Position numbers and translations under genes: made by a program | Notes under the pieces: model-generated | Database searches by the model: none | What the model was told of the DNA's origin: nothing | What the model saw: only the letters and a program-made list of their open reading frames with translations | Shown: positions 22,480-35,900 of the stretch, piece by piece | Layout of the letters: every line of letters starts with the position of its first letter | Position numbering within the stretch: the first letter of the stretch is position 1 | Assembly (NCBI GenBank): GCA_012861695.1 | Contig: JAAOOA010000165.1 | Coordinates: forward strand, 124,001-188,000 | From: Trematomus loennbergii | Lineage: Eukaryota; Chordata; Actinopteri; Perciformes; Nototheniidae | DNA: 64,000 nucleotides | Reading direction: 5' to 3'

Positions 22480-22737
22480 GGAAGTGTTTCACCAGCTGCT
22501 CTTAAACAGGGACCATAACACAGCGTTGTGAAATATAGCTATAAATCTCCAGGTGTAAAGAGATGTCCTTTATGTATTGAGAACATATTCCTACTTATGC
22601 TCAATACACTATTTGAAAAGCCTCTTGGATCAGCTGTAAATGCATCGTCACAAAGTTAAATAACAAGCCTCAACAGTTCTTCTTCCACTCCCTCTTGGCA
22701 AACTGCCACTGAGAGGTGAACCACACTGCAAGAGAAG
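22480..22737. promoter_or_regulatory. conserved upstream region of TRIM copy 3
   Basis: About 250 bases from AGGAAGTGTTTCACC to the ISRE, well conserved upstream of copies 3, 4 (37868-38131) and 5 (48720-48986). It includes an ETS-like ACAGGAAGTG in copy 3. No TATA box is evident. Confidence 0.45.
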
Positions 22738-22755
22738 AGTTTCCATTTCCCAGAA
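22738..22755 (+). promoter_or_regulatory. ISRE overlapping GAS (TRIM copy 3)
   Basis: AGTTTCCATTTCCC (22738-22751) fits the ISRE consensus AGTTTCNNTTTCNY at every position. TTCCCAGAA (22747-22755) fits the STAT/GAS consensus TTCNNNGAA and overlaps it. It lies just upstream of the non-coding first exon. Confidence 0.7.
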
Positions 22756-22883
22756 ATGAAAGCTGAAGTTTGTCTGAGCGACAGCAGAGCAGCAGCCGAG
22801 ACAAGTCTCTGTTTCTCTGAAGAAACACTCAACTGAATCCAGAAGCTTTTTATCAACAACACAGCAGGACTCTGCAAACACTG
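22756..22883 (+). other. non-coding first exon, TRIM copy 3 (start approximate)
   Basis: Sequence conserved in copies 3-6, ending AAACACTG followed by the donor GTGAGT. It has no usable start codon leading into the TRIM frame. The transcription start is not known; I placed it just after the ISRE/GAS. Confidence 0.6.
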
Positions 22884-23375
22884 GTGAGTACACTACAGAC
22901 ACATCACTAACTAAATATTTAGTCAAAGTTGGATTAAAATCAGAATCTGACTGTATTACATCAGTTTACCATATAAAGAATATTATATAAATGTGTCAGT
23001 TAAGATAAAACCTCAACATTTACATTAGCAACAGCCAAAATACAACTACAATGTAAACTCTGGTTAAGTTAGGTTAGAGAGCATACAGTCAAAGCTAGCA
23101 TTAGCTTATGCTAATTTTCATATTTCCTGTATTTGAAAACATCTTTATAATTGACTCTATTAAACAAAGTAGAATCTAAATATTAGATTTGTTCTGGACT
23201 GTCCAAAGCAAGGGATCTGGTGTTATGTTACAAGTTTTGCTTATAAAAAGGCATGACAATTACATATTCATCTTATATCATTTGTACACACTGTGGTAAG
23301 TAGCCTTGAGCTTTGAACCTGTTTCTGTAGTAACTGCTGTCTGCCTTTTGAAGCTGATAACGTTTACTGTTTTTT

Positions 23376-23655
23376 AGATTAGATTAGATCAGATTACTTT
23401 ATTGTCATTACAAAATGCAAGCACAGTGTAACGAAATTAAGGAGGGTCTAACCAGAGTGCAAAACAGTCAGTTATATACACAATTATCAGAAGTATGTAC
23501 AAAATAAATGATACAAAAATAAAGGTAAATAGATGGGAAATGTATAAATAAGAATAAATACACAGATAATAATAAATACAGTGAATACAGTACTGTATAT
23601 AAAACAGTAATGTACAAGGATGATTGCGCTTCAGCACAGCACACGACAACAACAA
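23376..23655 (-). mobile_element. LINE 3' fragment in the 5'UTR intron of TRIM copy 3
   Basis: Its left end (TAGATTAGATTAGATCAG) is the inverted form of the LINE tail at 4065-4078. It is absent from copies 4 and 6, which read ACTGTTTTTTA straight into ATTAACTTCAG. The same insertion is in copy 5 (49961-50235). Confidence 0.7.
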
Positions 23656-24005
23656 CTAGTATTAACTTCAGTGATGCTCAGCAGGAGGTTTCACTCCTCT
23701 GTTCAACAACGGCAAAATCCCCCAACAGTATTAGAGCTTACACATTGTGTTTCTTAGAGTTTAAACTGAATGCTGCTATGATTTTCCAGATTTATTTATA
23801 ATATTAACAAACAGAGAGATTTGTTAACATTTAACAATAACAGTGTACTGCAAATTTGAGCAATCTTTCACCCTCGCATAATCATGATACATCAGCAGAG
23901 TTCAGTATCACCATCTATTTGACTTATAGCAAACAGATACAAGAGATTAAATCATATATACATTACAGTTTTTGTTTTTTTCACACGTTTTGTCCTCAGA
24001 GAGAC

Positions 24006-25625
24006 ATGTCTGCTGCCAGCTGTCTGCTGACTGAAGATCAGTTTCTGTGCTCCATCTGTCTGGATGTGTTCACTGATCCAGTCAGCACACCATGTGGACA
24101 CAACTTCTGTAAAGCCTGCATCTCTGAACACTGGGATACTAAAGTCCCCTATCAGTGTCCAACTGTAAAAAGTTTTCACAAAGCCTGAGCTGCTGGTCAA
24201 CACTTTCATCTCTGAGATGGCTGCTCAGTTCAGACAGTCAGCTCAACAGAAAGCCAGCAGCAGCAGCTCAGAGCAACAAGTTGTCAAACCAGGAGAAGTT
24301 CCCTGTGACGTCTGCACTGGAACCAGACTGAAGGCCCTGAAGTCCTGCCTGGTGTGTCTGGCCTCCTACTGTGAGACTCACCTGGAGCCTCATCTGACAA
24401 GGCAGGCCTGAAGAAACATCAGCTGATCGACCCTGTGGAGAACCTGGAAGCAGGATGTGTGTGAAGCACGATAAACTGCTGGAGCTGTTCTGTAAGACCG
24501 ACCAGGTGTGTGTCTGCATGCTCTGCACTTTAGACCACAAGACACATGATGTTGTTCCTCTGAAAGAAGGATATGAAGGAAAGAAGGCTGAGCTGGGGAA
24601 GACAGAGGCTGAAATTCAGCAGATGATCCAGAAGAGACGACTGAAGATTCAGGAGATGAATCGCTCAGTGGAGCTCAGTAAGGAAGGAGCAGACAGAGAG
24701 ATAGCAGATGGTGTTCAGGTCTTCACCGCTCTGAAGGAGTCTGTTGAGAGAAGCCAGGCCGAGCTCATCGACACCATCAAAGAGAAGCAGAGAGAGACAG
24801 AGGAACAGGCTGAAGGCTTCATCAAAGAGCTGGAACAGGAAATCTCTGAGCTGAAGAAGAGAAGCTCTGAGGTGGAGCAGCTGTCACGCTCTGAAGACCA
24901 GCTCCACCTCCTCCAAAGCTTCACGTCCCTGAACGCTGCTCCACCCACCAAGAACTGGACAGAAGTCAGGGTCCGTCCACCTTCATATGAGGGGACTGTG
25001 GGAGAGCTGTGACTCAGCTGGAGGAGACGCTCAGTAAACAGATGAAGAAGCTGCTTGAGGTGGAGCTGAAGAGGGTCCAGCAGTATGAGGTGGAGGTGAC
25101 TCTTGATCCTGATACAGCATATCCCAACTCATCCTGTCTGATGATGGAAAACAAGTTAAATGGTGATGTGAGGAAGAATCTCCCAGACAATCCAGAGAGA
25201 TTTGACTTGTCCTGTGTCTTAGCAAAGCAGAGTTTCTCTTCAGGAAGATTTATTACGAGGTTCAGGTTAAAGGGAAGACTGACTGGGATTTAGGAGTGGC
25301 CAGAGAGTCGATCAACAGGAAGGGAAGATCACACTGTCTCCTCAGAATGGTTACTGGATGATAGTGTTGAGGAATGAAATGAGTACAAGCTTGTGCTGAT
25401 CCTGCAGTCCGTCTCTCTCTGAAGTCTCAGCCTGAGAAGGTGGGGGTGTTTGTGGATTATGAGGAGGGTCTGGTCTCCTTTTATGATGTTGATGCTGCAG
25501 CTCTGATCTACTCCTTCACTGGCTGCTGCTTCAAAGAGAAACTACCCATACTTTATCCCTGTCTTAATGATGGTGGTAAAAACTCTGCTCCTCTGATCAT
25601 CTCTCCTGTCAATCACACTGAGTAG
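24006..25625 (+). pseudogene. TRIM copy 3 (RING, B-boxes, coiled coil, SPRY), frameshifted
   Basis: The exon begins at 24000 after TTTTGTCCTCAG; ATG is at 24006 ([20 protein letters not shown]). RING cysteines are CSIC, PCGHNFC and KAC, but the last pair is lost to a 1-base deletion near 24157 (CCAACTG for CCTAACTG). B-box 1 is [15 protein letters not shown] with YCETH; B-box 2 is [20 protein letters not shown]. The coiled coil is open from 24455 to about 25000. A 2-base deletion (ACTGTGGGAGAGC instead of GTGAGGAGAGC) breaks the frame near 25000, as in copy 5. The PRY/SPRY has further indels near 25125, 25160, 25215, 25250 and 25365. From 25440 the last 61 residues are open to TAG. The whole coding region lies in one exon. 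As it stands it cannot encode a full protein. About 480 bases of 3'UTR, including the AATAAA kept by other copies, are deleted. Confidence 0.85.
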
Positions 25626-28329
25626 AACAACCATTTTATTTTATCCATTGGTACAAAATGTATTGACAGTTACTTGGAGAATCAACAATATCTGATCATT
25701 AAACATTAGGCTGCAGTGGTTTAACAAACCAGGGAAATGTAAATGTTACATCTCAGCTGTCTGTTGTGTTATGTTAATTGTATTTCGTCCACCTCTCTGC
25801 ACACTGCTTGTAAAGTTTGAACAAAGCCTCAATGGATTAAAAAAAAAGGAACAAAGAATGTTATTTTTTGTGTTTTTTAAATGTACTTACTGAAGTACAG
25901 TTTTCACTAGTTCTCAACTTAGGGAAAGTATCTTAAAAAAATGTACTTAACTATTTCCATTTCTACTTAACTACATTTGTCTGATAGATTTGGTTCTTCT
26001 GAAGCTTTATAAACTATTTAAAACCCTCTTGGATCAGCTGATCATAGATATTAAGATTGCTGTATATGTTTGTTAGAAATAAGGCCATCAACTGGTTAGC
26101 TTAGCTTAGCATAAAGACTGGAAACAGGGGAAGACAAAGCCAGCCTGTCCAAAGGTAACAAAATCCACCTATCAGCAGCTCTGAATCCAGTTTGTTTAAT
26201 CCATACCAAATCAGAGGAGTAAAAACATCAATAAGACGTTTAACAGGGGATTATGGGTCGGGCTATTTCTTGACTGGGACCAAAACAAGTTGCCAAATTG
26301 TTTTTACATTTCAGTTTTCGTACAGAGATATATTAAGTACACTTAAATGTGTATTTTGTCACTCACTATTTCCCCCTTTTCCTAGTATATATGCTAAACT
26401 AAGCTAATCTAAGTGTCTGATGGCTGCAGCCTGTGTCAGTGAGAGCGGTCTGACTGGTTGGACTGCTTCTAATGATTATGATCTCATTCTTCACCTTGAA
26501 CACACTCCAGCACTGCCTGTACAGGTGAGACTAACTCACTGCAAACGTCCCGTCTGACTGGGAGATAAATAAAGGGTTTTTTAAATATCAAAATTGCATG
26601 AAATATGCTTGTAAAGTCTATTTTATTAATGCCCTGTTTATAAGATGGAGCTTATCATTTGAAATGTCATTATTTTTAAAGAGGTGGATGGTGAATAATA
26701 TTACAATTAAAAATGTTTCACTACATCATGACTTTGTTTTTTATTACAGTACACGTTTTCTGAAATGTTATCTTTAAATATACTAACGCATACAGAAACA
26801 GCACAGAAATGTGTACACTGGTTAAAACCAGGATCACATTCTTGTTTTATTGTCGACTTATTAGAGTCAAAGGTTTTTACAGAGGGGAGTTTTGATATGG
26901 GTTTGTACCACGACATAAATCCAGAAAAACTGTCAGCAGCCTTTAAGAAAAATCTATTCTCCACATGTTTTTTAGGGAAACAGATGTTATAATCCTTAAC
27001 GCAATCATCAATAATCAGTCTATAAATCTGGCTATTGATGATATATGAACAAACCACTCAGAGTACAGATGGGAGTGAAACTCATTTTGAAAAAAATAAA
27101 AAAGGCCTTGTATTGTGAATTTACATTTTGCAGTACACAGGTAATTAAGTAAAACAAATAGTAACTAATTCATATGACCACTTTTTGTATTAGATTCTAA
27201 TTTAATCTGGCATTATTTAATGATAACATAGTAAGGAATCAAAATAGCCCAACCTTTCAAAACTGTCAACCAATGGTGACATACCTTCACCTGTTAGCGA
27301 CACAATGCTTGAATAGCACGTTCTCTAACAGGGAGTTGGCTCAAGGAGTAAGAGGTTAAAATAAGGGCAGTGTCTGCAAGATTCAATACAACCTGTCTGC
27401 ACTGAGTAAACTAAAATATGCTATGAGACAGTGAACAAATGTGCAATCTCATAGTACGTCCCAACACACACAATATGTCTAAGAATACTTCAGTTGTACT
27501 GTGTGAATGAGGTCAAAGGTTATATTTCAATGTGTGTTCATTGAATTATACTGGAAGTAGTGTATCAGGTTGTTTCTGCTGCACTTTTTCTTAATGTCTT
27601 TCATTTTTGTAAAGCACTTTGAATTGCCTTGTGTTGAAAGATGCTATATAAATAAACTTGCCTTGCCTCATTATGTCTCTACAAATAATTATAGTCATTA
27701 TTTATGTTCTTTCTCAGGGTGACTGTAATATGTGTCCAGGGTTTTTGGCACATTTAGAAATGTCTATTAATGTTCACTCTACCTCTGAATATATAAATAC
27801 ATAAATGTGCATGTTGACTCACCCACATCCTTGTTGGCCCTCCACAGGAGCTCGGAGACAGACGGCTCCTGAGAGAAAACCTGCTCATTAGTAAAGTGTA
27901 GTAAATACAAAGTAAAATATATACGTAATATATATGTATAATGTATATATATATGAAACAATGATTCCCACGGGAACTCAACCTTTCTCAAAGAATATGT
28001 GCACTAACACTTGAACCTGAACTCACACATGCACGTGTGCAATATGTGGTGTAATGTGTTTTGGGGTCATAACATTAAATTACAACAGGATTGTACGGTT
28101 ATGAATGCATAATAAGTTAGTTATGATGTAGTTAAAACAATATCGGATGATAGTCATTTTTTGTGTGTGTTTTGGACTAAGATAAATCATGGGTCAAAAC
28201 TGACCCGCGAACACCATGAACGGTAACAGCTTTCGAACACAACACAAGGGTTAAAATATAAATAAATAATACCTTGTTTCTTTTGTTTGTGCTTTAGTTG
28301 TGTTTATTTACACTGCATAACAATCTTTA
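25626..28329. repeat. duplicated 3' flank of TRIM unit 3
   Basis: Same flank as in units 1, 4, 5 and 6, with a LINE tail at 27600-27667. No gene is seen. Confidence 0.75.
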
Positions 28330-28561
28330 AAGAAGGATCACTGTGTAGATGACACTGAGGATGATTGTGCAAGCTGTGTTTTAAATAGTATGTATTCTTA
28401 TTTATACATTTTACATCTATTTTCCTTTATTTGTATCATTTATTTTGTACAGACTGCTGGTAGATGTGTATATAACTGACTGTCTGCACTCTGGTTAGAC
28501 CCTCCTCATTTCGTTACACTCTGCTTGTATTATGTAATGATAATAAAGTAATCTAATCTAA
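28330..28561 (+). repeat. LINE 3' end (TAATCTAATCTAAT tail)
   Basis: Paralogous to 3850-4078, ending GATAATAAAGTAATCTAATC. Confidence 0.6.
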
Positions 28562-28814
28562 TGTGACTCCTTATTGGCATTTCTGGATTCAGGTGTACAT
28601 TTGAAACTTCTCATTAAAGTAAATGCTGATTTTCCATTTACATTCTGAGGAAAAACAATTGTTTTTCTTTTAGTGGCGATGCTTAAATACCTGTGTCATT
28701 AAAGCAGCTCTGTAAAGGTGTGTTACTACCAGGTGTTTCCATGTGAACTGTGAGGAAGTGTCGCCCCCTAGTGGACAACATCTTTACTGAAGTTAAATTC
28801 TGAGGTACTTTAAT

Positions 28815-29003
28815 TTACATTACATTACATGTTACTTGTTAGACGCTTTTATCCAAAGCGACTTACATACTCAATACTGTGGACAATCCCCACAGGAGCA
28901 ATTTGGGGTGAAGTGTCTCAGGGACACAACGACATGCTGACTGCAGTGGGGTTTGAACCTGTGCTCCCCTGATCCGAGCATTAAGCCACTGCGCCACACG
29001 CCT
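28815..29003 (-). repeat. tRNA-derived SINE
   Basis: Paralogous to 4331-4519 at the same relative position. Confidence 0.8.
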
Positions 29004-29236
29004 ACTTTACTTATCTTGAATATGTTTTTATGTATTAATTTGTCTTTCAAATAAAGTATACTGTGTTATTACCCCTGACTTTCATTCTCTACTATCAGAG
29101 TCCTTTCTGTACGAAGCCATCGTTGTTCATTCATTACAAGCAGAGGGTCTTTAAGCAACGACCTGCAGAGTGAACGCTTCATCTCAAAGCAGTTTATCAA
29201 TATCAATATTAAACATTCAAACACTGTGTTCATTTA

Positions 29237-29293
29237 TTTGGATTATGCAGCCATATATCCACTAACGGTGGATATATGGCTGCATAATCCAAA
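29237..29293. repeat. perfect 26-base inverted repeat, 5-base loop
   Basis: Left arm 29237-29262 (TTTGGATTATGCAGCCATAT then ATCCAC), loop TAACG, right arm 29268-29293 as its exact complement. Units 1 and 4 have only the left arm here, followed by CTAACAGTGTCA, so the right arm is a new, templated copy. Confidence 0.9.
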
Positions 29294-29774
29294 GAAACAT
29301 GGCAGTAATATGGCAGAGGTTTTAAGAAAATACCTTTTATTTCCTCGATTAGAGTTAATGTCCTCCTTGAGCTCCAGAGACAAGACTAAGAGACAGATTA
29401 GTTGATGCTGAAGCCACAAACACTCAGTATGAAGTCAGACGGTGTGTGTGTGTGTGTGTGTGTGTGTGCAGCTGTGAGTGGAGCGTGCCACAGGGGGAAA
29501 TATACTCTTTTATAAATTCATTTAGTTTAGTCATGATACTTTTACTTACATCAAATATATTTTGTAAGTGGAAAAAGAGCAATCGGATCCCATTGAGTTC
29601 GTGTTTGTAAAAGTCAGAATCTCATAGTTAGAGAATTTCTATTTGATCCAAATGTATACTTCTACTTTACGGAGGAAGATCAGGGCCACATGTGAAATAC
29701 TTGTTGAGATCTGAACAGAAGTGATAACATTTAGAATTCTGGAAAAAAAGTCTGAATTCTGTGTTTACTTCCTG

Positions 29775-30500
29775 TCTAAAGAAGTAAAGTAAGTAAGTAA
29801 GTAAAACTTTATTGATATAGCACCCTTCTCAACACGAATGCACAAAGTGCTTTACAGTATACAGTACTCAATTCAAAGTACAACTATAACATGTAGAATA
29901 AAAGGCATAAAACACAGCAGGTAAAACATAGGATAAACTCCAATGAGAAACAGCTACTAACTCACCTCCTCTGACGCCCCAAAGGCCTGTCGGAAAGGTG
30001 AGTCTTTAGCTGCCCCTTAAAAATCTCTACTGAGACAGAGGCTCTCAGTTTCTGAGGGAGGTCATTCCAAAGTCTTGGGGCCACCGCCTCAAAGGCACGG
30101 TCCCCTTAGTTTTTAGCCTGGTTCGGGGCACCCTTAGGAGGCCTTGCTCAGAGGACCTCAGGGCCCTGGTTGTGCTGTGAGGTGGATAAGGTCGTTAACG
30201 TAGGCTGGGGCTTCGCCATGGAGAGCTCTCTATGTGAAGACCAATACCTTGAATTGTGGTTCTGAGATGGACAGGGAGCCAGTGCAGGGCAGAAAGGATC
30301 GGAGTGATGTGGCATGTTATTTTGGACCGAGTGAGCAATCTGGCTGCAGCGTTTTGGACCTGTTGGAACCGGTTTATTGATGTTTTGTTGAGGCAGGATA
30401 AAAGAGCATTGCAGTAATCAAGCCGGGATGAGATAAAGGCATGGATAGCCATCTCCATTTCTGCATTGGATAGAACCCCCCTGAGAAGAAATGTCACTTG
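29775..30500 (-). mobile_element. 5'-truncated L2/CR1-type LINE (RT C-terminus and 3'UTR)
   Basis: On the - strand the end of the LINE ORF reads FISSRLDYCNALLSCL, QQVQNAAARLLT and ILSALHWLPV, the conserved C-terminal part of L2/CR1-like reverse transcriptases. It runs into a 3' end with AAGCACTTTGTGC, GCTATATCAATAAAG and an (ACTT)n tail at the left border. The coding part is short and broken. A second copy is at 44555-45310. Confidence 0.85.
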
Positions 30501-30604
30501 TCGTCAGATCTCACAAACTATTTTACATGTGGCCCCTAATCATGTGTCTCTAATCCTCTTTCAGCACTAATCCTCTAGATCCGTAGATTAGGGCCACATG
30601 TTTA

Positions 30605-30710
30605 AAAAAAAAAAGAAATTGAGATTTGACCAAAAGTGTATTTCTTAAAAGTCAGAATTCTAACTAACAAAAAAAGAATAACTTTTGGTCAGATCTCACT
30701 TTTTTTTCAG
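30605..30710. repeat. imperfect palindrome
   Basis: GAGATTTGACCAAAAGTG is followed about 60 bases later by its near-complement ACTTTTGGTCAGATCTCAC. The same structure occurs at 45430-45525 and about 56935-57010. It is probably a fold-back repeat or a MITE remnant. Confidence 0.6.
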
Positions 30711-31010
30711 TTGTGGCACTAATCATCTTCTGTACAACTCCAAATATTATATATACTTTTGACTCAAAAACGATTATTTTGGCAGCTTCAGTTACTCAAA
30801 AAAATACTTAAATACAAGATCAACAAATGATTGATGATGCTTTTCCAATTACATAATATATACCTTTATGCACCATTTTGTGCTTTTGGTAAGTTACGTT
30901 TGTTTTGATGCTGACATTTGAAACAGACACTAAAAGTAATACGAGTTTGAGTTTATACATAAGAGATTCTGCAGCTTTTACACATCTTTCACCTCTTCTT
31001 TACACCTCCA

Positions 31011-31932
<922 letters not shown>

Positions 31933-31942
31933 GTTTTCTTAC

Positions 31943-34575
31943 CTGCTGATGTCGTTCCTGCTCATCTGATTGGCCGTGCCGAACTCTACGTTGGCGTTGG
32001 GGATCGGCACCATGGTGGGCATATTGTTCCCGCTCAAGGCATACCTGGAAACATTTAGAGCACAGAGGCTTCATTATTATTAGCTTGTATATATATTAAA
32101 CATTTAGAAACCATTGAGACTCAAATGCTCCTTAAAGAGTCGGTTCAGTCACCAAAACAAATCTGATCTATCTCAATATATGACGACATATTTATTGTGT
32201 AAATGAGAAAAACGCCGATAAGGCAGTGTAGGTAAATTGTATATTTTGTATTTCTTTGAGAGCTTGGGACCTATTTTATTCCTGGTTTCACTCTTATGAA
32301 TGTTATGCATTTAAATATTATCTATCATTATTATTTGCCAACTGTTTATTCATTCTGTCGCTGTAATAACTTCATTTAGCTGCTTTATTAAGAAAAAGAA
32401 TAAAAGAAGAGATGGGTTGGACTATTCAAAATGTTTTCAGCTTTTTTTTCAGAATTATATTTTTTTCTCAGAATTAGAACAATTTCAAAATGTTCTCGGA
32501 ATTCTAACTTTTTCTCAGAATTTGAGTTTTTTCATAATTTTCACTTTTCCTCCTAATTTGATTATTTTCTCATATTTTAACTTTTTTCTCAGATTTCAAT
32601 TTCTTTTGCAGATTTTGACTTTTTCTCAAAATGTCACTTTTTCACAGAACTAGACTTTTTTTCAGGATTTAGATTTTTTTCTCAGAATTCAAACTTACCC
32701 AAAATTATATAAATTGTTAATGTTACTCACCTGTCCAGGCTACCTGTAGTCCAAAGGTATTTTTTTTCAAATAAAAACAAACCTTTTTGAAACATATTAG
32801 CTGTTTTTGGGTCTGTAGAAATACATTTGCACTTTTATTTCTCGGGCTCTCCTTACTGCAATTCAAGCCTCAGTTCTGTCTACAATTCATTGTTTTGGGT
32901 GAACTGTTCCTTTGACTTATATCCAATATATGCGTATATAAATGAAGATGAATGCTTGGTAACCTGTGGTACTGCATGACGGAGTTGTAGTCGTATGGTG
33001 TGTTCAGGTTCAGCGTGTTTATCTTGTCGAAGGCGTACGCCCAACCTGAGAGGACGAGAATCACAGCGAGGGTCAGAAAACACAGAAAATGAACTTCACC
33101 CTATTCCTCCTAGATCATTGTGAAGTTAGTTGTGTATTAGATGAGTGTAAAACATGAAAGGGTTGATCAATACAGGATTTAAAGTGACATTATTTGGCTG
33201 TGATTTCTGATTTCAATATATTCCCATGGAGTTGCATCCATTATGAATAAAACTAACAGTAAGTCAATTTAAGCATGATTTACTTTTCATCAGTGTTCAA
33301 ATTAAACCAAGACAGGGACAGAAATGATGGGAAAATCACAAAAAATAATATGTTTAAGGATATTGTGTGATTATATTTGGGGTTTCTTTAGGATAAAGAT
33401 TTGGACAGTTATAGATTTTTTATTGTAGTACAGGACTAGAGTAAAGGTCTGATATAATGAACACATTATCCCTTTATTACACGGTTTAGTTGAATACTCG
33501 ATTCTGATTGGTCAATTCGGACATGTCAGAAGTTGTTAATACTCAATAACAGACCGCTGCTCAGCAAAATAATGACTGTTGCTAAGGAGGATCAAGGGGG
33601 AAAAAATAGACTAAAGACGGAGCGTTGGACCTCAGAGAAATCACCAGAGGAAGACAGATATGTTTTAAATCAATATTGTGAGGAGTCGTTGGTTTATTTA
33701 GTATGTGACCATCTAATAAGCTGCTTCTGAGTTTGTTGTTTTTCCATAATGACCGCCTGGCTGCACGTTATCCCCCTTATTACTGAACGTTTAAAGCATG
33801 GATGTATAATAAGACGGTTTAGAGGAGACAGACCGGACTGGATGTTCTCCCACAGGATGCGGATGTGCTGGTCTCTGTCGTAGCAGCACTGCTCGTGATT
33901 GAACCCGAGCGCGTGCAGCAGCTCGTGTTGAACCGTGCTGTGATACAGGCAGCCCTGCCGATCCAGAGACACCGTCTGGGAGTAGCCCCGACGCCCCACG
34001 TACGAGTAACAGCTGCAACACACAATTGAAAAGTCTCCTATCATGCAAAAGCCACTTTATGATGTCCTTTGTACATAAAGATGTGTCCCCGTGTGTCAGG
34101 GAACTCACAAAGTGTCAGAAAATAAAACCCTCTCTCTTTTCCTCCGTACCAAATCTCTAAAAACGGGGGAACAACGGAGCTGATCCATATTTGGCGTCCG
34201 ATATGACGTAATATCTGAAATGTGGGCGGCTTTACACCCACGACACTATCAGAAACGTTGCTACGTGTTTTGGATGTAATATGGTCTTTGTTTACATTAG
34301 CAAGCATCGCTAACACTCAGAGCTAACCTGTACTGGAGAGAGTATGTGTAAAAAAGCAGGAAATGCAAAAAAAGGATGCCTCAAAATAGTACAATAGGAG
34401 ACCTTTAAGAATCATAATCATTTTTTTGCAAAGTAGGTTTACAATACGAGGTTTACCCGCCGTCTGACTGGATGTTCAGGAAGTCTCTCTGGCTCGTGCG
34501 TCTGACGAAGCGAATGCAGGAAACATCGTGGAAGGAAGTCAGGGCCGCGCTCGATGATGGAGCGCTCACGAGAAG
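31943..34575 (-). pseudogene. astacin metalloprotease fragment B (with HExxH exon)
   Basis: Four - strand exons. The exon at 34457-34575 has TSFHDVSCIRFVRRTSQRDF but one extra base near 34545, which puts ERSIIERG out of frame. The exon at 33834-34012 (179 bases) holds the zinc site HELLHALGFNHEQ (the astacin signature HExxHxxGFxHE) and ends ILWENIQS. The exon at 32964-33045 has YNSVMQYH (Met-turn). The exon at 31943-32044 has YAFSGNNMPTMVPIPN but is cut by a transposon before NTLYKC and the stop. GT/AG splice sites are all visible and the exon phases agree. Signal peptide and propeptide exons are missing on the right. These enzymes digest egg envelope or matrix proteins outside the cell (family knowledge). 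As read it is broken at both ends. Confidence 0.85.
32435..32695 (+). repeat. degenerate T-rich repeat
   Basis: Paralogue of 21355-21610, in the same astacin intron. Confidence 0.75.
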
Positions 34576-34664
34576 CTGAGGAGAAAGAAACAAAGCAGCT
34601 GTGGTTCAATGGAGGTCAAAGGAGTCAAGGAGGTCAAAGGTCACATTCAGGTTCTTAGACTTTT

Positions 34665-35110
34665 CCTCAGAGGAGAATAAAAGTAGAAGTACTCAGATCT
34701 TGTACTTGAGTAAAAGTAGAAGTAGAGTGTAGGAATACTCCATAAAAGTCCTGCGTTCAAAATGTGACTCAAGTAAAAGTAGAAAAGTATTATCATCAAA
34801 ATATAGTTAAAGTAGCGGCAGTAAAAGTAGTCTTATGCAGATTGGTCCATTTCAGAATAATATATATGATATGTTTTATAATGATTGATCATTAAAAGTG
34901 TTCTCAAAGCTGGTAAAGGCAGCTAGTTTGAATGACTTTGTATACTGCAGGGTAGCTTTGTGAATTTACTCCAGGTGGAACTAAAGTCTGATTTAACACT
35001 TGATTATATTTCACATCATTCATCCAGATCTGTAACTAAAGGTATTAATCAATGTAGTGGAGTAAAAGTACAAAGTAGCAAAAAAATGCACTTAAAGTAC
35101 AGACTGTTAA
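34665..35110. repeat. dispersed teleost repeat (AGTAAAAGTA-rich)
   Basis: CTTGAGTAAAAGTAGAAGTA, CAAGTAAAAGTAGAAAAGTA and CAGATTGGTCCATTTCAG are hallmarks of a very common fish interspersed repeat. Fragments are also at 6775-7090 and 48125-48300. Confidence 0.65.
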
Positions 35111-35219
35111 AGGTGATTTAAACCTGAGAGCAGGATAAGCTGAAAAGAGTCCAAGGAAGCTTATTTAAAAGTTAACATTATTTAATTAAAAAATGATACG
35201 GTGATACAAATGGAATGTG

Positions 35220-35333
35220 TAAGAGTGGTGCGGCTCTCCCGATCGCGTGGGGTGCCGCTGCCTCCTCCCAGCTGTTCTTTATCGCGTGGCCGGGGTAGAG
35301 AGAGCGTTTTTTCCTGTCCATCATATGTTATAG
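35220..35333. repeat. GC-rich upstream repeat, left half
   Basis: Same as 7201-7440. It continues at 37681 on the other side of the LTR element. Confidence 0.7.
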
Positions 35334-35579
35334 TGTAGTGCCGAGAGAAGGGAGACGGAGGCGGTGCATCGAAGGTGCAAATCTCAGTTTATTGAGGAGC
35401 AGAAATCGACATGCTGTCGGGTCGCAGGCACAGGAGACAAGAGAAAGTGCAAGAGACACACACACAGTAGGTACCCCGGAGGTACCGTCAAGATATGTGT
35501 CCGTGCGAAACAATACCCCCAACCTGTAGTTCCTGGATTGAATTATGTAACCCCAGTGTATGAATCAGTGATCACTACA
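35334..35579 (-). repeat. LTR, left copy
   Basis: 246 bases, near-identical to 37128-37374; starts TGTAGTGCCGAGAG and ends GTGATCACTACA on the + strand. Confidence 0.9.
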
Positions 35580-35689
35580 CAAGCCCCCCAGAATTCAACC
35601 ATGGACACAATCCTCGCGTCCGGGAGGAAGCACCACAGGGGCCGAGGAGGGCGGGCCATGGAACGGGCCGTCGGAAGGGGGCCGCAGGA

Positions 35690-35900
35690 GAGGGCAGGGG
35701 CCCCAACGAGGGCGAGGGCATCCCCACCGGAGGGCGGGGGGCGAGCCGTCGTCAGGGGCCGCAGAAGAGGGTAGGGGCCCCAACGAGGGCGAGGGCATCC
35801 CCACCGGAGGGTGGAGGGCGGGCCGGAACTGGCCGTCGTCAGGGGGCCGCAGGAGAGGGTAGGGGGGGCCCAACGAGGGCGAGGGCATCCCCACCGAGGG
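35690..35900. repeat. GC-rich tandem repeat, ~80-base unit
   Basis: Three imperfect copies around CCCCAACGAGGGCGAGGGCA, spaced about 79 and 88 bases, inside the LTR element. Confidence 0.85.
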
